Shown here one piece after another: positions 57,715 through 64,000 of a stretch of DNA of 64,000 bases. Source of the stretch: Brachypterus glaber. Lineage: Eukaryota; Arthropoda; Insecta; Coleoptera; Kateretidae. The notes under the pieces are model-generated. The model was not told where the DNA came from. It made no database searches and worked only from the letters and a program-made list of their open reading frames with translations. The DNA lies in assembly GCA_958510825.1 (NCBI GenBank), contig OY294044.1, positions 102,834,893 to 102,898,892 on the forward strand. The letters run 5' to 3'. The position numbers and the translations under genes were made by a program. Position 1 is the stretch's first letter; the number at the start of each line of letters is the position of its first letter.

Positions 57715-58743
57715 ATGTCTAACTCAAATCCAATAACATCAAGCCAAGAACCAAATCAAAATCAAAATGAAAATGATATGATAAGCGACGATAATTCAAT
57801 CATTGTAAACAATGATCTTCCATTAACTGTACTTTTTAAGTTTATAAAACCATTTACGGGTGATAGGCTCGAACTTAACACATTTATACAAAATACGAAC
57901 AGTGCTTTCTCTTTAGCATCCCCAAATCAGAAAGATAGTTTATTGTTATTTGTTGTTGCACAGTTATCAAGCAACGTCGTAAATGAGTTGGAATTAACTG
58001 ATATCGACTCATGGTACGAACTTAAACAAAAATTAAAACAATATTATAGTCAAACAAAGCATCTTGTACAAGCACATGAAGAATTAGAAACAGTCAGGCA
58101 ATTTTCAAACGAATCTATAACTGATTATTTTAAAAGAATTGAAAAAATAAAAAATGAATGTATTCAATCTGAAATAAACAATTGTGAAGATTTTCAGGAT
58201 TTACCTGGATTAAAACGATCTATTCAGCGCACTGCTTTACGTAGGTTTATAATTCATTGTAAACCAGAAATCAGTCAAATGTTACGAGCTAGAGAACTTA
58301 ATTCACTTAATGATGCCTATAATCTTGCTCTGCAAGAAGAAAAAATAATCAATTATACAAAACAAAAAACTAATATAAATATGTATTGCAAATATTGTAA
58401 AAATAATTCACATAACTCGCAAAATTGTCGCAAAAGAGGTCCCTATAGAGGTCCACCTATCAATACAAATCAAAATAGGTATACAAATCCTAATTTTTCA
58501 AATAATAATTTTTACAATAACCCTTCTACGTCAAATAGTTATAATAATTCTTATCAAAAATTTTGCAATTATTGCAAAAAGCCAGGACATTTAATTTCTG
58601 AATGTAGAAAAAGACAATTTAAAAATAATCAATTTTCTAATCCAAGAGTAAATCATTTAAACTGCCAAGGGTCCACTGTGTCGAATGTCCCTCAGGATAC
58701 GGACCACAAAAAAGAGGCATTCCCATCTCAAAACCAGAAATAA
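57715..58743 (+). CDS. gag: Gag polyprotein with two zinc knuckles
   Basis: 342 codons from the ATG at 57,715 (context CAAAAATGT). The frame stays open upstream to a TTG at 57,661, but that part is poly-Lys and has no ATG. Residues about 30-220 form a predicted helical capsid-like region with PFTGDRLELNTFIQ and the FSNESITDYFKRIEKIK block typical of Ty3/gypsy Gag. Two CX2CX4HX4C knuckles follow, at residues 225-238 and 284-297, separated by an Asn/Tyr-rich linker. They would bind the genomic RNA. The well-known Drosophila errantiviruses lack clear CCHC boxes as far as I recall, so this is notable. The last 100 bases overlap the pol frame. Frame intact, no lesions. Confidence 0.93.
   Translation: MSNSNPITSSQEPNQNQNENDMISDDNSIIVNNDLPLTVLFKFIKPFTGDRLELNTFIQNTNSAFSLASPNQKDSLLLFVVAQLSSNVVNELELTDIDSWYELKQKLKQYYSQTKHLVQAHEELETVRQFSNESITDYFKRIEKIKNECIQSEINNCEDFQDLPGLKRSIQRTALRRFIIHCKPEISQMLRARELNSLNDAYNLALQEEKIINYTKQKTNINMYCKYCKNNSHNSQNCRKRGPYRGPPINTNQNRYTNPNFSNNNFYNNPSTSNSYNNSYQKFCNYCKKPGHLISECRKRQFKNNQFSNPRVNHLNCQGSTVSNVPQDTDHKKEAFPSQNQK
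58656..58662 (+). promoter_or_regulatory. -1 ribosomal frameshift site TTTAAAC
   Basis: In the gag frame the codons are CAT TTA AAC, giving the canonical X-XXY-YYZ heptamer T-TTA-AAC. The pol frame is -1 relative to gag and is open from 58,641, so the site lies in the overlap. Seven bases downstream GGTCC (58,670-58,674) can pair with GGACC (58,701-58,705), a candidate stimulatory stem. No other canonical heptamer is seen in the overlap. Confidence 0.8.
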
Positions 58744-61421
58744 ATGAATGTGTAAATATTTCGCATAATATAAACCTTCAACCTAATTCAAATTTAAATA
58801 CAATTACGTTTAATATGACTAATGCCTTAAATAAACATATAACATTCTTAATTGATACAGGTTCTACTACGACTATTGTAAAATCAACGGCTTTAGTACC
58901 TCATTTGACCCCTTTAGATAAGAATGATCTCATTGAAATAAAAGGTATAACAAACGATAACTCCATACAATCCTTCGGGTCAGCAAATTTAGAATTTATC
59001 ATAAATGATATAACTATTCCTCACAAAAGTCATGTCGTCAGTGGTGGCGAATTAAATACAAATTTTGACGGTATTTTGGGTACTGATTTTCTTAAAAAAC
59101 ATAATGTCTTACTTGATCTTTGTAATAATAATATAATTATTGATAATAAAAAAATAAAACTTAATAAAGAAATTTCACCGAAAGAAATAATATTGGAAAA
59201 ATCACAAACATCAGAAAATAAAATAAAAATTCCGCCTTATTGTGAATTTATTGCTGAAATAAATATTTCACAGAACAATTTAAAATATGGTCTCATTGAG
59301 AAAAAACAAATTCATCCTAATGTTTTTATTCCCGATATTTTAATTAATAATGATAATCATAAAGCAATCATACCTATATTAAATATGAATGAAAATGAAG
59401 TTTTAATTGAAAAACCTACTTTAGATTTAGTAGATTTAAATAAATTTGAAGAAATTAATTATTTTAATTCAAAAATAAATAATAATCAAACTAATAGAAA
59501 TAAAATATTAAAAGAAAAAATTCATACTGATCACCTTACTTCCGATGAAAATCAAGCCATTCTAAATATTTGTGAAGAATTTTCAGATTTATTTCACTTA
59601 CCTGGTGAATATTTAACTTCTACAAAAACTCTAAAACATTCTATTCATACAAAACATGACGCTCCTATAACTTGTAAAACTTACAGGTATCCGAAAGTAC
59701 ATGAAAAAGAAGTAAATTTTCAAATAAATCAAATGCTTGAACAGAATATTATCAGACATTCTAAATCACCTTATTCTAGCAATCTATGGATTGTTCCTAA
59801 AAAACTAGATTCCTCAGGTAAAAGAAAATGGCGACTTGTAATAGATTATCGGAAATTGAATGATATTACTATAGGCGATTCTTTTCCTTTGCCTAATATT
59901 GAAAATATCTTAGATCAACTCGGAAATGCTGTATATTTCACAGTTCTAGACTTATCCTCTGCTTTCCATCAAATTGAAGTGGAAGAATCAGATAAGTGCA
60001 AAACCGCTTTTTCTACTCCATCAGGACATTACGAATTTAATAGAATGCCTTATGGATTAAAAACCTCCCCCGCGAGTTTTGTTAGGAACATGTCGATAGT
60101 ATTATCCGGCTTAATTGGCGAAAAATGCTTTTGTTATTTAGACGATATTATAATTTATGGCAAAGACCTTGCTGATCATATTAATAAACTTAGGTCAGTA
60201 TTTCAAAGATTAAGGGAACACAATTTAAAATTGCAACCCGATAAATGTGAATTTTTACATAGGGAAATTAAATTCTTAGGACACATTATTTCAGATAAAG
60301 GTGTAAGACCAAATCCAGAAAAGGTCGAAGCTATTACAAATATTGCTATTCCTAAAACTCAAAAAGACGTAAAGTCTTTCCTCGGATTAGTTGGCTACTA
60401 TAGAAAATTTATTCCTGATTTTTCAAAAATCGCTAAACCTTTAAACACATTATTAAAAAAAGATTCTCAATTTGTCTGGACAGATAAATGTAACTTATCC
60501 TTTCAAAAATTAAAAAATACTTTAACAAGGGAACCTATATTACAATATCCTAATTTTAATAAAAAATTTAGTCTTACTTGCGATTCTTCAAATGACCAAA
60601 TATCAGGCATATTATCGCAGGAAACTCAAGGAAAGGACTTACCAATTTCCTATTTTTCAAAAACCCTTAACAAGGCGCAACAAAATTATTCTACTACTGA
60701 AAAAGAATTGTTTGCAATCGTAGAGTCTTGTAAACATTTTAGACCTTATCTTTTTGGGAAAAAATTCGATATATATTGCGATCATAAACCATTAATTTGG
60801 TTAAATAACTGCAAAGACCCTTCTAGTAAACTCTTAAGATGGCGCTTAAAATTAATGGATTATGAATATGAAATAAAATATAAAGCGGGAAAAGATAATA
60901 TTAATTCTGATGCACTTAGTCGTTTAAAATTAGAAAAAACTGATTCAAATAATCAAGTTTCTATTGATAAAATCATAAATAATAACTTAAATGTTAAAAA
61001 TGACAATGTCATAATAATTCATGATAACATTTTTAACCCCTTAAATAAAAGATCATTAGCTCACTGTGTATCAAAAGATTTTTACATGAATAAAGGTATT
61101 GCACTGGATTTTAAAAACAAATTTAAGTCTGTCGATATACTCAAAAATCAAAATAAAAAAGTAGGTGAAGTAGCTTTTATAAATGTAAATGGTAGAAAAA
61201 TATATTACTTAATTACAAAAGAAAATTATTTTGATAAACCTACTTATAAAACTGTTTCTCAGTCTTTAGAATATTTAAAATCGTTATTAATAAAATTCAA
61301 AGAAACTGAAGTTTCTATGCCACAAATCGCTTGTGGATTAGATAAACTCGAATGGAATATTATTTTCAATTTAATTAAATTTATTTTTAAAGATTCAAAA
61401 ATAAAAGTATATATTTTATAA
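58662..61421 (+). CDS. pol: Pol, first part: protease, RT, RNase H, macro domain
   Basis: Expressed as a Gag-Pol fusion after the -1 shift; the first internal ATG is at 58,815, and residue numbers count from there. Aspartic protease: FLIDTGSTTTIV (active-site D14). Reverse transcriptase: WRLVIDYRKLND, FTVLDLSSAFHQIEV (motif A), RMPYGLKTSPASF and CYLDDIIIYG (YLDD at 441-444), then FLGHIISDKG. RNase H: catalytic candidates D590 (TCDSSN), E631 (TTEKEL) and D656 (YCDHKP), ending near DALSRL (699). Then comes a 137-residue macro domain (732-868) not normally present in this family. The frame stops at TAA 61,419-61,421, and the integrase is in the -1 frame. All catalytic residues are kept and there are no internal stops, so the copy looks young. 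Confidence 0.95.
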   Translation: MPRVHCVECPSGYGPQKRGIPISKPEINECVNISHNINLQPNSNLNTITFNMTNALNKHITFLIDTGSTTTIVKSTALVPHLTPLDKNDLIEIKGITNDNSIQSFGSANLEFIINDITIPHKSHVVSGGELNTNFDGILGTDFLKKHNVLLDLCNNNIIIDNKKIKLNKEISPKEIILEKSQTSENKIKIPPYCEFIAEINISQNNLKYGLIEKKQIHPNVFIPDILINNDNHKAIIPILNMNENEVLIEKPTLDLVDLNKFEEINYFNSKINNNQTNRNKILKEKIHTDHLTSDENQAILNICEEFSDLFHLPGEYLTSTKTLKHSIHTKHDAPITCKTYRYPKVHEKEVNFQINQMLEQNIIRHSKSPYSSNLWIVPKKLDSSGKRKWRLVIDYRKLNDITIGDSFPLPNIENILDQLGNAVYFTVLDLSSAFHQIEVEESDKCKTAFSTPSGHYEFNRMPYGLKTSPASFVRNMSIVLSGLIGEKCFCYLDDIIIYGKDLADHINKLRSVFQRLREHNLKLQPDKCEFLHREIKFLGHIISDKGVRPNPEKVEAITNIAIPKTQKDVKSFLGLVGYYRKFIPDFSKIAKPLNTLLKKDSQFVWTDKCNLSFQKLKNTLTREPILQYPNFNKKFSLTCDSSNDQISGILSQETQGKDLPISYFSKTLNKAQQNYSTTEKELFAIVESCKHFRPYLFGKKFDIYCDHKPLIWLNNCKDPSSKLLRWRLKLMDYEYEIKYKAGKDNINSDALSRLKLEKTDSNNQVSIDKIINNNLNVKNDNVIIIHDNIFNPLNKRSLAHCVSKDFYMNKGIALDFKNKFKSVDILKNQNKKVGEVAFINVNGRKIYYLITKENYFDKPTYKTVSQSLEYLKSLLIKFKETEVSMPQIACGLDKLEWNIIFNLIKFIFKDSKIKVYIL
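61008..61418 (+). other. TARG1/OARD1-like macro domain inside Pol
   Basis: Residues 732-868 of pol. The order of blocks follows the cellular TARG1/OARD1 macro domain end to end: a first strand VIIIHDNIF, then SLAHCVSKDFYMNKGIA (ligand loop), GEVAFINVNGRKIYYLITK, DKPTYKTVSQSLEYLK, SMPQIACGLDKLEW and a final KIKVYIL. In human TARG1, Lys84 forms the covalent intermediate and Asp125 assists. Here K802 (LITK) and D843 (CGLD) occupy these places at the same spacing of 41. Known family role: removal of ADP-ribose from Glu/Asp side chains of proteins. The adenine-contacting Asp near the first strand (G-D-L-F in the family) reads D-N-I-F here. Its position between RNase H and integrase is where some lentiviruses carry dUTPase. 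Alternative: a binding-only macro domain. Confidence 0.92.
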
Positions 61422-63094
61422 AAGAACAACATAATGTTAACTATATTCAACCAGAAGAAGATTTAACATTTGATAACTTTAAAAATTTTCATCAAAGAGA
61501 AATTAGAATTCCTAAACCAACTATAGTAAATACTCCCTTAAACAGGATAAAAAACTTTGTAATTCCTTTATCCTGTGATTTATCAAACAATAATAAATAC
61601 ATTGATTATATTTACAAACACAATTTAACTATTCCTAATGCGAAAATAAAAGAAATAAATTTAAAACGATTACCTCAACAATCTCTTTATTTAGCTTTTA
61701 TTAAGGAATTTATAGATGAATCCGCACTTTATGAAATTCTATTTGACACACTTTATAATCTTAGACTTTTATTGCAACATAATGAAACTAAATATTTTAC
61801 TATACCAGATATTTCAGAAAATAATGATATTATTAAACAAGATACATTTTATACTTTATTATATTTTCTATTTAGGGACTTTAAGTATGAAATACTTTCC
61901 GATGAACGTATTACTTTAACAGACCCAGATCTAATTAAAATTATTCTACAAGAAAATCACGATTTACCATCTGCAGGTCATCAAGGTTTTGAACGAACCT
62001 ATGAAAAAATTAAACAATATTATTTTTGGGATAATATGAAAAAAGAAATTAAAGACTATATTAAAAATTGTCAAACATGTCAAAAATCTAAAACAGACTT
62101 TAAACATAATAAAAGCCCCATGTTAATAACTACCACAGCTTCTAAATTTAATGAAAAAATTGCAATGGATGTAATCGGACCTTTACCAGAAACTCAAAAT
62201 AATAACAGATTTATTCTAACAATTCAAGACGATTTAACTAAATTCATCCAAGCATTTGCTATGCAAAATCATGAAGCAACAACTATTGCTATATATTTAA
62301 TAAAATATTGTTCACAATTCGGTTTTCCTAATGTACTCTTATCAGATCAAGGTCGCGAATTTACCTCAAATATTATAAAGGAACTTAATAAACTTTTAAC
62401 AATAAAACATAAGTTTACAACTCCTTATCATCCTGAAAGTAATGGAGCACTAGAACGTACCCATTTAACATTAAAAGAATATTTTAAATGCTATGTTAAT
62501 AAAGACCAAAACAATTGGGACGAATTTTTAAATTTAGCAATTTTCAGTTATAACTCAAGTATACATAAGTCCACTCAAAAAACCCCATACGAATTAGTCT
62601 TTGGACAACGTGCAAGAATTCCTAGCCATATAAATTCTCCAAAATTTAAACCTAATTATTCAGATCTAGCTAATGATATAACTAATAAATTAAGAATTTT
62701 ACGAGAAACTGCAAGAGATAATCAAATAAAAGCAAAACAAAGTTCAAAAAATTACTTCGATAAATCTCATAATAGAGAATATAAATTCTACGCAGATCAG
62801 TTAGTATTATTATACGACAGCTTATCTAAAATTAAAAAGAAAAAGCTTACTCCGAATTATAAAGGTCCCTATAAGATAGTACAAGTACATGATAATAATA
62901 CTGCGACTCTATCTATAAATAATAAACTTAAAACGCATCATTTCAATAAATTAAAACCGTATATTGTTTCAGACAATAACATTGAAGAAAACAATGAAAA
63001 TGTTGAATCAGAATCAGAAATTGACCTTCGTAGTATTCCTAGTAATTTTCCTTCTGACTTTACCGAATCAAGGCCTAGCACGTCTCAGCAATAA
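61391..63094 (+). CDS. pol: Pol, second part: integrase
   Basis: Open in the -1 frame relative to RT/RNase H from 61,391 (after TAA 61,388-61,390) to TAA 63,092-63,094; the first ATG is not until 61,772, so it is most likely read as part of Pol. An N-terminal tether-like region with IPKPTIVNTPLNRIKNFV is followed by an HHCC zinc domain (HQGFERTYEKIKQYYFW, then CQTCQKSK; 61,979-62,095). The catalytic core has D (62,168, AMDVIGPLP), D (62,345, LSDQGREF) and E (62,453, NGALERTH), with exactly 35 residues between the last two. The C-terminus has a GPY/F module (KGPYKIVQV). The last 100 bases overlap env. The -1 offset is either a one-base lesion in a T/A run near 61,415 or a second recoding event. 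Confidence 0.93.
   Translation, partial: RFKNKSIYFIKEQHNVNYIQPEEDLTFDNFKNFHQREIRIPKPTIVNTPLNRIKNFVIPLSCDLSNNNKYIDYIYKHNLTIPNAKIKEINLKRLPQQSLYLAFIKEFIDESALYEILFDTLYNLRLLLQHNETKYFTIPDISENNDIIKQDTFYTLLYFLFRDFKYEILSDERITLTDPDLIKIILQENHDLPSAGHQGFERTYEKIKQYYFWDNMKKEIKDYIKNCQTCQKSKTDFKHNKSPMLITTTASKFNEKIAMDVIGPLPETQNNNRFILTIQDDLTKFIQAFAMQNHEATTIAIYLIKYCSQFGFPNVLLSDQGREFTSNIIKELNKLLTIKHKFTTPYHPESNGALERTHLTLKEYFKCYVNKDQNNWDEFLNLAIFSYNSSIHKSTQKTPYELVFGQRARIPSHINSPKFKPNYSDLANDITNKLRILRETARDNQIKAKQSSKNYFDKSHNREYKFYADQLVLLYDSLSKIKKKKLTPNYKGPYKIVQVHDNNTATLSINNKLKTHHFNKLKPYIVSDNNIEENNENVESESEIDLRSIPSNFPSDFTESRPSTSQQ
62963..62972 (+). promoter_or_regulatory. Candidate 3-prime splice site for env mRNA
   Basis: ATTGTTTCAG ends at 62,972, a short pyrimidine stretch plus AG. 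The first ATG downstream (62,994) is in the env frame, and there is no stop between. Pairs plausibly with the donor at 57,416. Confidence 0.45.
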
Positions 63095-64000
63095 ATATGA
63101 AATTATTCCATTACAAACAACGGCTGGTCTATTATACCATAATCTTGGTAAAACGCATATATCAAATGACAACTTCGCACTTTTAACTTATTATAATCTT
63201 TCTCACATTGATTATCAAATAAACCAAATTTATAACTATTATACCTTATTACTAGATCTATGCAATTTGGAACAAGCCGATCGCATAAATTTAGACTGTA
63301 AAAATCAATTAAGATATATAAATACTAAATTTTTATCTATTAAAGAATCTTATAAAATAATCTCTCATGAACTTAATGTTCTTACACGCAGAAAACGTGG
63401 TATCTTAAATGTAGTCGGTGACGCATTTAAATGGCTTTTTGGCACACCAGATGCTGATGATGCTCAATTTTATACGGACTCTATTAATCAAATTATAAAT
63501 AATCAAAAACAAACTGAAGTTTTAATGCAACAGCAAGTTTCAATAATATCTCAAACAATATCTAATTTTAATAATTCAGTTATACGCATGAATGAAAATA
63601 TTTTAACTTTAAATAATAATCTTGACAAATTTAATAAATTTACTAAAGAAGTACAAGACTTTAAACAACAGTTGGATTTTGAAATTGAAATATCTAATCA
63701 TTTAATTTTACTTATTGAAATGACTGACGAAATTCAAACTCTTTTAGAAAACTATGTTAATGACGTTTCGTTAATTCAAAATGGCATTATAAACTATAGA
63801 ATTTTATCACCAGAAACATTATATCGAGAGTTACAAAAAATATCTACAAAATATACATTACCTATTCCATTATCTTTAGAAAATATTTATCATTATTATA
63901 AAATAATAACATTAAGATCATTTATAAAAAGTAAATTATTGGTAATATCTTTTGAAATACCAGTTGTTTTAGCAAATGAATATGATTTGTATCAAATATT
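62994..64000 (+). CDS. env: Env, baculovirus-F/Errantivirus type, cut by window end
   Basis: The frame opens at ATG 62,994 (a second ATG at 63,000) within the integrase 3-prime end and stays open for at least 335 codons to the window edge. Residues about 8-29 are a hydrophobic signal peptide followed by a likely cleavage region. A furin-type site RRKR is at residues 132-135, followed by a glycine-led stretch (GILNVVGDAFKWLF) in the position of the F-protein fusion peptide. Downstream is a Gln/Asn/Ile-rich, coiled-coil-like region (residues about 165-235). The small N-terminal subunit and large C-terminal subunit match the layout of Errantivirus Env and baculovirus F proteins. The transmembrane segment lies beyond the window. 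Probably expressed from a spliced RNA. No lesion is seen in the visible part. Confidence 0.9.
   Translation, partial: MKMLNQNQKLTFVVFLVIFLLTLPNQGLARLSNKYEIIPLQTTAGLLYHNLGKTHISNDNFALLTYYNLSHIDYQINQIYNYYTLLLDLCNLEQADRINLDCKNQLRYINTKFLSIKESYKIISHELNVLTRRKRGILNVVGDAFKWLFGTPDADDAQFYTDSINQIINNQKQTEVLMQQQVSIISQTISNFNNSVIRMNENILTLNNNLDKFNKFTKEVQDFKQQLDFEIEISNHLILLIEMTDEIQTLLENYVNDVSLIQNGIINYRILSPETLYRELQKISTKYTLPIPLSLENIYHYYKIITLRSFIKSKLLVISFEIPVVLANEYDLYQI

Larger units (their letters stand above)
56700..64000 (+). mobile_element. Errantivirus-like Ty3/gypsy element encoding a macro domain (5-prime 7.3 kb)
   Basis: In order: 5-prime LTR, primer-binding site, leader, gag, pol (protease, RT, RNase H, macro domain, integrase) and env running off the window. 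Frames are nearly intact: the only break that might be a mutation is the -1 offset before integrase. Env resembles the insect Errantivirus / baculovirus-F arrangement. The 3-prime LTR should lie roughly 0.7-2 kb beyond the window, judged from family size. Confidence 0.93.

Noticed and set aside
58708..58713. A6 run as the gag-pol slippery site
   Set aside because: In register it reads C-AAA-AAA, so P-site re-pairing in -1 is poor; the upstream TTTAAAC is canonical and also in the overlap.

Overview
The window is strongly AT-rich and holds no host protein-coding gene that I can recognise. Everything with coding content comes from a transposable element: an LTR retrovirus-like element, three non-LTR (LINE) retrotransposons plus a fourth 3-prime fragment, a piggyBac transposon, a PIF/Harbinger-like remnant and a Tc1/mariner-like transposase fragment. 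Together with the Errantivirus-type gag-pol-env element this points to an arthropod, most likely an insect with a large, repeat-rich genome. The species cannot be named from the sequence.

Layout. 0-28 kb is mostly non-coding DNA packed with palindromic (foldback/MITE-like) elements, many with arms of hundreds of bases and some nested in one another (for example 2,660-5,159 inside 2,124-6,236, itself inside a looser terminal repeat pair at 1,489-6,371). It also contains microsatellites, a tRNA-like SINE head, a mariner-type HTH fragment (16.6-17.0 kb) and a 5-prime-truncated LINE with a clear 11-bp target duplication (19.6-20.1 kb). 28.2-39.6 kb is a four-level nest: LINE A is interrupted by LINE B, LINE B by a CACGG-ended element with a 4-bp duplication, and that element by a nearly intact piggyBac. 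40-53.4 kb is another nest of palindromic elements, with several insertions datable from TA or GTAC duplications and one LINE (LINE C) inside. 53.5-56.4 kb is dispersed and tandem repeat.

56.7-64.0 kb is the 5-prime part of a Ty3/gypsy-Errantivirus element on the plus strand: 5-prime LTR with TATA box and poly(A) signal, a primer-binding site matching tRNA-Leu, gag with two CCHC zinc knuckles, pol reached by a -1 shift at a canonical TTTAAAC heptamer, and an env that starts inside the integrase frame and runs off the window. The central discovery is in pol. Between RNase H and integrase lies an extra 137-residue domain that reads as a complete macro domain of the TARG1/OARD1 class (ADP-ribosyl-carboxylate hydrolase). 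Both residues known to be catalytic in TARG1, a Lys and an Asp, are kept at the same spacing. The pol frame stops exactly where the cellular protein would end, and the integrase continues in the -1 frame. An endogenous retrovirus-like element thus appears to have captured an ADP-ribose-removing enzyme, in the position where some lentiviruses carry dUTPase.

Boundaries of palindromic elements were found by eye and may be off by a few to tens of bases unless a target duplication is quoted.
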